Shown: positions 8,315 through 18,690 of the stretch, piece by piece
Position numbering within the stretch: the first letter of the stretch is position 1
How the letters are laid out: every line of letters starts with the position of its first letter
Assembly (NCBI GenBank): GCA_003427395.1
Contig: BFEA01000347.1
Location: 584,173 to 628,913, forward strand
Origin: Chara braunii
Taxonomy: Eukaryota > Streptophyta > Charophyceae > Charales > Characeae
Length of the DNA stretch: 44,741 bases
Reading direction: 5' to 3'
Translations under genes and position numbers: made by a program
The notes under the pieces: generated by a model
Told to the model about the DNA's origin: nothing
The model's input: only the letters and a program-made list of their open reading frames with translations
Database searches by the model: none

Positions 8315-10732
8315 TTACTGGCTCAAATTGTTAATGTACATGGGTCTGATCCAATCCTCCATGTATCCCTCTATACACAAGTAATCATCAGTCAGAGGGT
8401 CAAAGATGTCTCGCGTATACCAGATTCGGTCCTTTCCGGACCATATTAGAAAATCCTACTCCTGATCACCCGTGACCTCCTGCAGTTGCCTATACAACTG
8501 CGCCCTCACCCCATCACGAGTCTTAGGTACCAGGACTCCATTTCTATCTCTCCACACTCCATATGACTCTCTGATAGCCATCCCATTTGCCTCGTCCTTG
8601 AGGCTCTTGGGGCAGTCATCAGATCGATGCTTGCCCTTCTTGCAATAAAAGCATTTGCCAACCTTCTTCTGCGACATCTTGTCTCCTTCCTGCGAAGGTA
8701 CTGATGACGGGACTGTTGAGATCTTGCTCGTGACTTCCTGCTGAGGGACCTCTGGGGAAGTGGGGCATGTCGCTCTGTCATCTGCTTGCATCACCTGCTC
8801 GTCGACACGTCCCTCTGGCCCCGAACCAGTGGCCCAAGATCCCAATGCGTCCCGCAAACCTGCCACCAGAGACATATCCTGAGGTACAGCCGAGTTCTGA
8901 CATCCCTTCAAGTCCACTCTCGGCTCAGTCTCAACCATGGTCTGGCCCACGCTCTCCTGACCCTCCTGTCGTCCCATGGTCTCTCCCTGAGTTGTATGTA
9001 GAACTGTCTCAACTCTCACTGCCTCGGCTGGTGGTCTTTCTTCTGGCCTCGCCGACTCTTGTCCAAGCGTCAGGCCAGCCGACATCCTCCACTCAAACCC
9101 TCCGACCTCTGAGTCTCTCTCATCCAGTGTCTCTTGCGGCTCCAACATCTCTTTGTCTATTAGGGGAATCTCCTCACCCTCCTGCTGGTCCGCCTTTTCT
9201 TCTTCTTTGTGACATTTGAAGGTTTCTGCTGCAGGTCGTTCCCTGATCTCAAATGCTTGGACCTCTGTTCAATCCACCACTGCAGTCGGGGCCTGTCGCG
9301 TACACTTGGTCTCAAGGTCTTGTATCCTCTTCCCCCACTCAGCCTCCTTTGCCTGGAAGGAGACCTGTTGTGCTTGGAGATAGGCCCTCAGAACGTCATC
9401 GACCTTATTAAGGGTCTGGTTGACTTGCCTGACGGCCTCGTTCTCTGCCCAAACCTTCTCCATATCTACTCTCACTGCCTCCATCTCTTTGTTCAACCTT
9501 CCCAATTCCTTCTCCAAATCTTCAATCTCTCTTTCTCATTCAACCTTCTGGCCATATACCTTTTGTGCCACTTTCATCAGCTTCTCTCCAACCTTCTGAT
9601 ATGAAGCTCTGGCCGCTGCAAAGCCTTCCTTCATCATGCCCCTCAGGTTGAGTAGGTCTGTAGAGACCAACTTGACCCCCATCTTCTGATGATGCCCTTC
9701 ATACATTCCTGCAGCATCCATCAGCTTAACAAAGCTGACCCATACCTCTGAGAATAGGGGAAGGTCCTCCTCCTGAGTGCAAGTGTCATTTCCACTCTTG
9801 TCATCCACCTCCTCAGGCTCTTTCCCCTGCTGCATCCTCTTATGCAGCTCAACAAGGTTCTTCATCCTGAGTTGAACCTTGATCTCCTGATCCCTTGTCG
9901 CCCTCTCTTTCCTGTCCAGTTCCTTCTCCTGGGGACATTGCTCTTCCTTGTGCTCCTGCACATGTGGCTCATGAGGTATGTCTGGCTCTATGTCTGACAT
10001 AGGACAGTCCACTTCCATCTGAGCAGGCTGTGGAGGCACTCCTGGACCACCTAACTCTCCTTCTCTTTCGTGCCTATGGGATCTGTGCTCCTTCCTCCTG
10101 TCCTTCCTCTGAGTCGCTGAAGACATGCCCTGCTCAAAAGTCATTCTTTCAGCCACCTCTGGCTCCCTCCTTCTCTTTTTCAGACTCCTTCGTTCACCTG
10201 CCTAACGTGCCGAAGTATAGTAATTCCACAGCAACTTCTTGCAATGTCCCCAACTCATAGCAGGTGTCACGATAGATCTGACAAATGACCTGATGTGTCG
10301 CCTCACGTACAGGAGAAAGCTTCCCATCCTCTGCTCTCCTGAGATATCGAGCTCATCCGCATATCGGTCGTAGGCCCATAGGAATTCCCCCAAATTATTG
10401 GAGTCAAACCGAATGGGCTGTCCATCTCTTCCCATTGGCGATGGGTGCAAACCCTCCATCTTCCTTTCAAACTCCTACAAGGCTAGCGACTCCCTGACAA
10501 GGTTGGCAATAGGGTTTGTCCACTCGCCTGCGCCTCACACCTCTCTCAGCATCCTGGTGCCATCCCAACCTAACTCCCGTGCATGCCTTTCGAACTCAAT
10601 CAGGAACAACTCAATGTTCCCTCCCTGGAAAACTGGAGGTTTGTCCTCTCTCCCGGCCTCCATCCGCGCCCTCTGTCTGGTCGCCCCAAGAGGGGTTTCA
10701 ACTGGCTCGGCCTCTCCCCTCCCTCTTGGCAT
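8315..10732 (-). pseudogene. ORF3: gag-like protein with coiled coil and CCHC zinc knuckle, downstream of pol
   Basis: One minus-strand frame of about 805 codons runs from the ATG at 10732 to TAA at 8315-8317. It is interrupted by in-frame stops at 10535, 10475, 10202, 9536, 9269 and 8456. The protein reads coherently across each stop. Its start resembles a retrotransposon gag/capsid region (PPVFQGG, IELFLIEFERHARELGW). Next come a charged linker, a heptad-rich coiled coil (about residues 394-487), an acidic linker, and the zinc knuckle CFYCKKGKHRSDDC (8612-8653, about residues 694-707). The end contains an RDIFDPLTDDY block. It lies where env-like or extra ORFs of plant gypsy elements sit. 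No transmembrane segment is evident, so I read it as a second RNA-binding, gag-like protein. The exact clade is not recognised. Confidence 0.75.
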
Positions 10733-10755
10733 GGCTGCCCCAAACGGTGTCAAGC

Positions 10756-10990
10756 CTGCACAATAAGGAGGAGACAAACAAGAGCACACAGAGGGTAAGC
10801 AGGTTGGGTAGGCACAACAGGAGACAAACATAGCCCTCCCACAACTATCCCAGCTATCTGTCTATCCATATAAATGCACACATACACACATGATTCCAAC
10901 CAAAGAGGCTACAACCTATCACGCTATTCTACCAATGTTTCTATATAAAGTGCTCAGAGAGTGACTCTAACTGGTGCAGTCCATGCTCAC
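10756..10990 (-). other. Candidate intron between pol and ORF3
   Basis: On the minus strand GACGAG|GTGAGC could be a splice donor at 10990. A pyrimidine-rich stretch ending TTGTGCAG at 10756 could be an acceptor, 24 nt upstream of the ORF3 ATG. Pol and ORF3 would not be joined in the same frame by these sites, so if real the splicing would place ORF3 on its own message. This is inference only. Confidence 0.3.
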
Positions 10991-12067
10991 CTCGTCTCGA
11001 GCCACGACCTTCTTCAGCCTCGAGCCTGACACCCAGTCTTTCCATGTCGTCCCATTTAACTCCTCAATCTGGTAGGCTCCGTGTTCACCACACCTGGTGA
11101 CCCTGTACGGCCCCTACCATCTCTTGTCCAGCTTCCGTGACCACTGCTTCTCCTGGGATGAGTGGTACAGTAGCACAACGTCTCCCACCTTGAGGGGTTC
11201 CTTCCTTACCTTTGCCATCTTGTGCCACCTGAACTTGTCCTTGCTACGGTTGGCCGCCACTCTACTTGCCGCTCCCTCAATTCTGTCCTCTATAGCGCCA
11301 ATCTGACGTGCTCTTAAATCCAGCAGTTCCTCAAAGGTCTGATCAGTCTCGAGGTCTTGCCGCCTCCAGGTCTTTAGGAAGCTCTCGATAGGAAACGTAG
11401 CGTGTTTGTCATATCATAGTGTAGCCCGCGCGTAGCCGGTGCTTCTCCTGACGATGATATTATCCACGAAGAAAGTGACTCTCAGGAAGTTCGGCCACTG
11501 ATTGGGTATGCTGTCAGTCCACTTGGCGAGAAAATTTGTGATGGTGCTATGTCCTTTTTCCACCGGTGCATTAGCTTGGGGATGCGCTGCAGTAGTGTAC
11601 TCGACGATTACCCCATACTTCTTCAAAAGAGTCTTCACTTCTGCACAGTTGAACTCGGACCCTGTATCCATCACAAACATGGAGACAAAGGGGTAACGCA
11701 GGTAATACTCTTCGATGCATTGGGCCAGCGTCTCCCCAGTCTTCGTGCGAATGACCCTGCCATCTATAAATCCTGAGAGGTTGTCCCGCGCATCAAAGAT
11801 AAAGATATAACTCCCTATTCCCAGTGGCATTGCCAACAAATCGAGGTGCACGACCGCTCCAACTTCACGAACATACCTTGGGTGAAGCGGCTCCCTAGGC
11901 CTAAGGGAGGATCGCTCCTGACACGGTATACAAGATTTACAATAATCGTCGATCATCTGTCTCATGCCATCCCAATACTAGTACAGCTCATGTATCTTGA
12001 GGTATGTCGTATCCGTGCTTCTGTGACCACCCGCCGTACCATCGTGTAGTGCTGCCATAACGTCAAT
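10967..12067 (-). pseudogene. Ty3/gypsy integrase (decayed)
   Basis: The frame encodes the zinc-binding HHCC module (HDGTAGGH, then CKSC) followed by the DDE core. The first Asp is in HLDLLAMPL (11840-11842), the second in MDTGSEF (11666-11668), and the Glu in VEKGH (11558-11560). The last two are separated by exactly 35 residues, as in retroviral-type integrases. The C-terminal part keeps a GPYRV block and ends at TAG 10967-10969. In-frame stops lie at 11978, 11414 and 11114, so it cannot be made intact. No chromodomain is seen after GPYRV. It would insert element cDNA into host DNA. Confidence 0.9.
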
Positions 12068-12457
12068 CTAGCGAGCGACGCCGCAAGCATCCCTTTCCCT
12101 CATCTCACACGACAGAAGCATTCCCAGTTCGAGGTATACTCCTTCATATTCCTCTGCTCGAAACGCTTCCCTAATCTCTCCTTCTTCAAAGTCATCATCT
12201 TCCCTCTCGTGGATCACATTGTCACCCTCTTCCTGATCTGCCACCTCTTCCTGATCTAATACCGTATCCCTGACCGCCTCTTCCTGAAGCAATGCATTCA
12301 CCAATAAATACATCCCACCTATCACTTTCTCGTGCTTGAGCACCTGCACCGCCTCATCCTTAATCGTGAGCAAGTCCTCATGCAGTTGGTACTTGCTTGC
12401 CAAGACCAGCTCCATCATCCAGTCCACACCTGGCATTCCCCAAGAGTCTTCTTCGAT
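12068..12457 (-). pseudogene. Acidic linker of pol between RNase H and integrase
   Basis: About 120 codons in the same frame as the flanking RNase H and integrase, bounded by in-frame stops at 12068-12070 and 12458-12460. It is very rich in Asp and Glu towards its end (EREDDDFEEGEIRE) and has no family domain I recognise. Frame continuity and position show that it belongs to the polyprotein. Confidence 0.7.
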
Positions 12458-13234
12458 TTAGGGCTTGAGGATTAGGTCTGGTCGTCGTACATGTCCTGGT
12501 GGCGCAAGCCACACAGGTCGCCCAGGAGTAACATAGTTATCCACGACCATTGACCAGGAGTTGATGTGAAGTCTCACATCCTCCTCGCTATCCAGGGACC
12601 CGTCAACTGGTGGAGCATCCTCAACCACTCCTTGGTTGTTCCTGTCCCAGTCGACTCGACTCAGCCTGTCCGCTCTATTCTTGTTCCCCGTAATTCGTTC
12701 CAACTCAAAGTCGGACATCCAGATGTACGTTAGCCACCTGACAATGGTCGGATCCGACGGAGCGAAATTCTTAAGAGAACCAGCTACAGCAGTAGGGTCC
12801 ACCCTCAATACAAACCTGCTGCCGAAGAGGTAGTTTCTGAAAATCCTTAAACAGTGAAGAACTGCCAAGGTCTCGCGCTTAAACTTGGAGTAGTTCCTCT
12901 CAGCTGTGTTAAGCGTCCTACTTTCAAACCTTAATGGTCGTCCCTCTCCATTAGGATCTTGTGGAATTAATACACCTCCTAAAGCAGTTGGCCCCGCATC
13001 CGTTTCCACAATAAAAGGTCTGGTCATCACAGCTGCGTGATCTAGTACCCCCAATACTAGATCTCCTTCCTCAAACTCTTTCATCAGACCTTCTATTACC
13101 GATTCTTGCTTATCTCCCCATTCCCAATTTTGGCCCTGCTCAGTCTTTGCCGCAAACCCCTTTATAAAGATCCTCCAAAATCCGCACGTGCCCAAGAAGC
13201 TCCTCACTTCCATGATAGTCTCGAACGGTGTTGG
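12458..13234 (-). pseudogene. RT connection and RNase H domain of pol (decayed)
   Basis: It begins with the usual block after the RT (MEVRSFLGTCGFWRIFIKGF). The RNase H region follows: Asp in FIVETDAGPTALGGVL (about 12998-13000), the RETLAVLHCLRIFRNYLFG helix, and the closing ITGNKNRADRLSRVDW motif typical of gypsy RNase H. Its frame continues directly from the RT across one in-frame TGA at 13235-13237. The TAA at 12458 is probably a mutation, because the frame continues into the linker. It would degrade the RNA strand during reverse transcription. Confidence 0.9.
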
Positions 13235-14241
13235 TCATTCGAGAATCTTGTTGGTCTTCTTAGTATCTGGCCAACGACCACTCTCGCCGCACACAAATTC
13301 TAAGATAGTGGCTCCGCTCATGCAGTGCCTCGACTTTGGCCCACTGGCAGTAAGGTTATGCTCCTTTAGTAGGTCCAGGTCCTTGCACAAGTCTTGCACA
13401 TGATCCCAGACAAAACGCCTAATTTTCGACATCACCTCCTGCTCATCTTTTTCCTTAGGCCCCTTCATGGTCAGATCATCAATATAGGGTTGCGTAATGT
13501 GAGGACTTATGGGTTGCATGACCCTCACCATGTGCCTCTGGACCATGGTAACCTCGTTCGTCCACCCTTGCGATGCGACGTTCATGTGGATCAACCCTCG
13601 AGGGGTATGCATAGCCGTCATAGGCATGTCAGATGGGTATACATGAAATTGGTCGTAACCTGAATATAAATCTATGAGAGATATAATAATCCTCTCAGCG
13701 CAGACTTCTGAAAGCGCATCCTCGTTGGGGAGACCACATGCGTCCCTCACTGACACAGCGTTCAGGCGTTGCAAATCATGTACCCACCTCAACGTCCTAT
13801 TGGGTTTGACAAAGTAAAACCAGGGGGATGCATATGATCCACTCGAGTAGTTTGTCACATGTGTGCGGATTTTCCCATCAAGGTATTTAACTCCTTCTCT
13901 TCATCAGTTGGATTAGGATACTGCGCACCTCGCAAGTTCCATGGCTCGTGAGGCACGGTATGTATCCTAATCATCGGGATTATATCCACATCCAGGCGAG
14001 CTCTTTCATCATCACTGAAGGCATATGCAGCGTGCCTTCCTCTTATGGTTTCCACCACAAGCTTCTCTTCCTACACTGTAAGGAAGCCAGACTTTCCTAT
14101 AATCAGCGCCTTCTCTGTCTCAGGGGTGATACGACATGACTCATTTTCTGCATTTTCTCTGTCGTATTAACTCTCGTTCCCGATCGTAGTAAACTTCTTG
14201 CTCTTCGGCGATGAGTACGGGAACAGGGCGATACTTCTGAT
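13235..14241 (-). pseudogene. Reverse transcriptase domain of pol (decayed, frameshifted)
   Basis: The catalytic YIDD box is at 13475-13486. Upstream blocks include SPWFYFVKPNRTLRWVHDLQRLN, shown here only as SPWFYFVKP and LRWVHDLQRLN, and LIDLYSGYDQF carrying the first catalytic Asp. The N-terminal stretch (DIIPMIRIHTVPHEPW) lies in a different frame, so a frameshift falls near 13860-13900, and another lies near 14300. The fragments are in the order expected for Ty3/gypsy, between protease and RNase H. It would copy element RNA into DNA. Confidence 0.9.
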
Positions 14242-14756
14242 CTACCTTTTTGTACCGCCTTTGTGCCCCCTGCTTGAGCCCACCCCTAAAAAAGGCCAAG
14301 TTGCGCTCTGGGGCTGTGTTCCAATTGCTCCGCCTGTCTGTCCCGACGTTTGATATATCAATTTCATCTCTCCGGCTCCCATCTGTTCTACCACCTCTTC
14401 TCTCAAGGCTTCCACAGCCTTTGGGTCTGTCATCCCATAGGTGGACACTATATCCATAGTATCACCTATGTTCGCTAGGCTAAGGGTCAGTGCCTCTGAC
14501 CCTCTTTCCTCTTTGAACCTGCTGCCTTCCAATATCAACGTCCCCTCTTCTGATTCTTCCATCGTGAAAGAACCAGGGTTGGGCCGGTTCCTTATACTCC
14601 TATGCCCTATGTTCTTACACGTTATGACCTCATAGTTCGCGCATACTGGATCGCACAGAACGAGGAACATAGTTCCGTCATGCTTGTTGAGTATGACGGC
14701 CTCCGTTCAGCTTAAGAACGACCAACCAAGTAGAATAGTGTGGTCAAGATCAGGCA
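14242..14756 (-). pseudogene. Protease end and protease-RT linker of pol
   Basis: After a frameshift in the A7 run at 14761-14767 (T7 on the coding strand) the protease continues as DHTILLGWSFL, the flap/ILG region expected at the end of a retropepsin. About 140 codons of linker without a known domain follow. A second frame change near 14280-14300 leads into the RT N-terminal region (KYRPVPVLIAEEQEVYY). Confidence 0.7.
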
Positions 14757-15212
14757 TCACAAAAAAACAACTCCTACTTTCACTTTCCCTATCTCCAGGA
14801 TCACTGATGATGCGGTCCCTATGAACACCGATCGACTATTTACCCCCATCAGGACCCCATTATCAGAGCGATCTATCTCCATCTTGAGACGCAAAGCATG
14901 CTCCTCCTTTATAAGGTTCATCTCCGCGCCACTGTCCACCATCGTTGTGCACATCTTCCCCTTCACCACTACATCTAGGCACCCACATGCCACAGACCTC
15001 CAATCCATCTTAGTTTCGGTCTCAGCCCACTCTGCCTCTTTAGGGATTATGGTCCTTAATCGTACACTGGTCACCATCTTTCTAGACAGTCGCGCTTTCA
15101 GCTCATCCCTGAGTCTTGGCGCCGAAGCCAGGACGTCGTTCAGGTTCATGAGGTGATTATGGCCCTTAAGGATCCTGTCTATGATCTCCTCTACGTCACA
15201 TCCTTCCTCTAC
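14757..15212 (-). pseudogene. Aspartic protease (retropepsin) of the gypsy element
   Basis: The active-site motif is VDSGAEMNLI (about 14920-14940), with hydrophobic strands on both sides (CTTM before, VILEIGKV after). It is in the same frame as gag, across an in-frame TGA at 15213-15215, so gag and protease were probably one continuous frame. The frame breaks at the homopolymer near 14761-14767. It would cleave the gag-pol polyprotein. Confidence 0.9.
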
Positions 15213-16619
15213 TCAGATAGCGTACTTCTTTTTCTTTACCGCTGAGGCCTTATCCGTATCAGGCTTGGCGCCCCTCTTTTTGACTCTTTGCTCAACCTTC
15301 TCATCCTCTTCTTTCCTCAGCCTATCGTCCTCATCATGCTCTCCCTCTGGAACATCCACAACCTCTTTTTCCCCAAGGGGCTCAGGAACATCCTTCGCCG
15401 GCTCCTTGGGGCTCACCGGCCCCTTGGCCCTTGTCCTGACAGCATGTGTTACCCTCCCCGTCCTAGAGGGTGGCCTATAAGCCATGTCGGACCGAGGCGC
15501 CGGTCCTGAAGTCGTGACGCCTGGTAAACTTCCAGATCCACCTTGTGATCCTGGACCCATATCATAGAGGTACACCAGCGGCTCCTTACCTCTCCACTCC
15601 TCAACCATTGTACACATATCGGTAAGTTTTTGTTGGTACCTCCCGACTTTAGCAACTAAGTCCTTCATCCTCTCCATTGTCTGTCGGGTTTCCCTCCAGC
15701 AGTCTTCTCCTATCTTTGCGTGTTGTGGCTCGTTCCAGTAGTCCTCCTCTATCTCGTCATCCGATTCCACTATAATCGGCTCTTCCTTGATGGTGCCGAC
15801 TTTCCGTCCTTGCTCCACTTCCTCGTTTTTTTCTACCTCTTCCACCTTGATGTCGCAGCGGACCTCTTTCTCTTGCCACATCCGGAACGTAGCCGGAGGA
15901 GCAGGTGGCGCGTCGGCCTCCACTCTTCGTAAGGCCTCCTTCCTCGTTCCGCCAGGGATCTTCGGGTCAAGGTAATGCCCAAATTTGTCGTACATGTCCC
16001 CATCATAGTTGGTGCTGATTAATCCTTCGTCTTCATCGTTCCTTCGAACATGGCAGAACTTGATGGTATGGCCTTTCTGCCCGCAATGACAACAAATGAC
16101 ATTCCTCCAATCTATTCTTCCTCTGCCATATTCGCGTCCACCTTCTTGGTTGCCCTGGCTTCCTGACGCATTTCAGTCCCCATTACCTCCTCCTGTGGAA
16201 TTACCGCCACCATTTCCCCGGTTGTTGCCTCCACGGCCACCGTTTTCTCGCCCTCGGCCCCACCCTTGGTTTTGTCCGCGTCCACCACCCTGATTTCCTT
16301 GCGATCCTTGTGGGGCCGACTGTTGAGGTTGACTAGGTTGTGGGTTTGGGTGGCTTACTTGTTGCAATTGGGGTCCTGGACACCCGCAGGAAGCCGTGCT
16401 TAGTGGCGCTCCTGCACATGATCCATGCGGTCCACTTACCGGTCATGGTATGTACGAACAGTGTCCAGGCCACAGACTCGGAGGTCCATAACCCGGCCAC
16501 GACCTATAAGGTGTTGGCGTGGCTTGATTGGGCGACTCAGGGGGTGGTAATGTTGTTGCTTGTCGCGCCTGACCCTTTCCTGAGCCTTGCCCCCTTTGAG
16601 TCAGGTTCTTTGCCTTTCT
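15213..16619 (-). pseudogene. Gag C-terminal half: Gly/Gln-rich region and CCHC nucleocapsid
   Basis: It continues the capsid frame. A Pro/Gln/Gly/Arg/Asn-rich segment (16176-16367) is followed by the zinc knuckle CCHCGQKGHTIKFC at about 16050-16094, then an acidic and Pro-rich tail to 15216. In-frame stops at 16443 and 16173, plus the one at 16620, break it, but the frame never shifts. The RGG-like composition and the knuckle indicate binding and packaging of element RNA. Confidence 0.85.
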
Positions 16620-17438
16620 CTAAGCCTTTGTTAACTTCAGAGGCTCTGGCTCCTCTTCCTCTTCTTCTTCCTCCTCTGGCACCACCGCCTTCTTCGTTTT
16701 TCCTATGGTCTGTGGTGCCGCCATAGTCTTTCTTGCTGCCTTTGCCTCTTTTTCTGCATCGAGTTGGGCCACAGCATCCTCTACCATCTTCTTGAAGTCG
16801 CGTCCGTCACTCGTCGTGGCATCCAAGGCTTTCCTCTTCTTCCTAGCCTTTGGCATTTGAAAGATATCTACTTGGTCCAACTCTCCCTCTAACACGCCCT
16901 CTTTTATGGCGGCCCAAGTCAGCTTCTTCCCTGGCGCAGCCTTCTTGGTTAGCGCAGAGGCTTCCCAATTCTTAAAGTGCCCAAAAAAGGTTACACACTT
17001 CTCTTCTTCAGCCAACCCTGAGACTTTCCTTGCCATTTTTTTGAATGTCGTCGTGAACGCCCCCACCGTGGAGAACTTATCCCGCTGCAATATCTCTAGA
17101 TCCGTCTTGGTTAACACGTCATCCCCTAACTTGAACCGCCTTTGCATCTCCCCTTTGAATTTGGCCCAATCTCCCCCTGCTCCAACAGCGATTTTCATAA
17201 TCTTGGGCCGGATTTCCCACCAGATATATCTGGGTAGGACCTTGAACTTATCTGCCTCAGATACCTCGGTTGTAACTTGTTCCAGCAGCTCCAACCACTT
17301 AGACACTCTCTCCCCTTCAAACAGGAAGATGTTAACTTTCGACACTTGTAGCCGTGCCAACTTCCATTTCTCAAGGACCTTGACAATGCCTTCCGGCGTA
17401 GCGGCCGGGCCCCGCTCAATTTCATCTGCGTCCGGCAT
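16620..17438 (-). pseudogene. Gag capsid domain of the gypsy element
   Basis: The ATG at 17438 lies about 325 nt downstream of the PBS, and this open stretch of 272 codons ends at TAG 16620. It has the retrotransposon gag (UBN2/Retrotrans_gag-like) pattern: FEGERVSKWLELLEQV, then WWEIRP, WAKFKGEMQRRF and a basic/acidic end (EEEEEEEEEPEPLK). It would form the particle core. It shares its frame with the nucleocapsid and protease. It is the longest unbroken coding stretch of the element. Confidence 0.85.
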
Positions 17439-17762
17439 CTTTACCTCCCTTGGTTAACCAACCTGTTAGGAAAGAAGGGTAGCCCACCAAACAGCTTGTC
17501 AAGTTCAAGGGGAGTCATCCTAGGTCCTATCTATCCGTTCCACCTCTAGGTTCAGCGAATTACTCTACTATTAATTATTCAAAGCCTCAGATACAACCTT
17601 AAGCCACACTTCTAATCACTTAGTCTTATTAGTATATCATACTCTTATATATCATACTCTTATATAAGACAATCCAAGTCATAAGTTTTTATCGTTTTGA
17701 CTAGATCATCAGCCTGCACTTAACCTGCGTTCGTTCTCTTAAGGACCCCGGTAGGCAGCCGA
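17439..17762 (-). other. Untranslated leader between PBS and gag
   Basis: AT-rich stretch with a short duplicated ATATCATACTCTTATAT unit near 17635-17665 and no coding signature. Its position between PBS and the gag ATG matches a packaging leader. Confidence 0.7.
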
Positions 17763-17782
17763 GATCCCCAACAACGGTGCCA
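17763..17782 (-). promoter_or_regulatory. Primer binding site, tRNA-Asp type
   Basis: Minus-strand TGGCACCGTTGTTGGGGATC matches 17 of 20 bases of the complement of the plant tRNA-Asp 3' end (TGGCGCCGTTGCCGGGGATC). All three differences are G-to-A or C-to-T. It begins two bases after the LTR end (…CTCGACA), which fixes the LTR boundary at 17785. Confidence 0.85.
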
Positions 17783-17784
17783 TC

Positions 17785-18180
17785 TGTCGAGCGCATCCGT
17801 CCCGCACGGGGACCCTCCCAACCACGTCACGCAGGATTTTGCAAGACTTGTCGCAGAGAGCGTTTGCTGCTCCGACCGAGTGCGCCAGCCGTACCTCTTG
17901 CGAGCCCCTATGACAGTACAGGGTCACGCGAGGCACCGCTTACCTCCACCTGCGGGAGCTGTCACCATCCCTTAGGTGGGTGTATCCCTGCTGAGCTACT
18001 GAACCACATGCGAAAGCTTTTCGTACGCAATTGCAGAGGTGGCCTAGCCGAGGGCGTTTCTCGTTCGCTGTAGCATAGGGGGTTACGCGTGGTCGAACGC
18101 CCGAAAATCGAACCCGCACGTGAATCGACGTACTGGGGGGTTGAGGTCCCAAATGCGACTTGGCGCCGGTCGACTAGGAC
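17785..18180 (-). promoter_or_regulatory. R/U5-like end of LTR B, shared across families
   Basis: The minus-strand sequence (AACGCCCTCGGCT, CCACCTCTGC, AGCTTTCGCATGTGG, CAGTAGCTC, GCAGGGATAC, GATGCGCTCGACA) is conserved at 29228-29650 and, in the other orientation, at 41100-41458 and 44290-44642. A TATGCTACAGCGAACGAG element at its start corresponds to TATATTATA in the plus-strand LTR, so it may include the transcription start region. Confidence 0.65.
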
Positions 18181-18295
18181 GCATCACACACACCACGCGT
18201 TACACCACAACACTCATATCTACCCACACATAACACATGGACACACACAAAACAAACACCACAAACAACACCATAACACAGCAACACTCCTAGTC
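18181..18295. repeat. CA-rich low-complexity stretch
   Basis: CACACA-, CACAAC- and ACAAACACC-type sequence. The related position in the older LTR (29650-29720) is also CA-rich. Confidence 0.8.
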
Positions 18296-18299
18296 CCTT

Positions 18300-18690
18300 C
18301 GGTATCCGACCCATAACGTTATGCCGCGAGGATCAGATAGGTACCGCACGTTGGTTTTTCGTATAAGAGTCGTGCGCACGCATGGCCTCCTCATATCGAC
18401 CAGTCATGCGGGCATTCGCAGGCAGTCGTGCTGATGGGGTACTATGTGGTACTCGTCACCGCGGCCCTAGGTAATCTTGAGGGTCGTGTTTGACACTGAA
18501 GGGTCGGCTGACAAGCTCGTTGAGGGGTTACCTTCTCGGCGCTAGACAACCGCCATGCGCGGTTGACGACCACACCCTCTTCTGCACCCTGTGCAGAGGG
18601 GTTGAGTAGACAACTTCAAGGTTGTCGTGGTAGCGAACCTCAAGGGGTTTGACTTTGACGGCTACCACGGGCTATAACATCCAACCATGA
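18300..18690. repeat. LTR module with CTCATATCGACC and TCGGCTGAC blocks
   Basis: Matches 29730-30150, and more weakly 18960-19260 and 38150-38400. Shared landmarks are CATATCGAC, GCAGTCG, a short ACTATGTGGTA-type palindrome, GGGTCG, TGTCGGCTGA and TTCTGCACCCTG. No coding function is seen. Confidence 0.7.
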
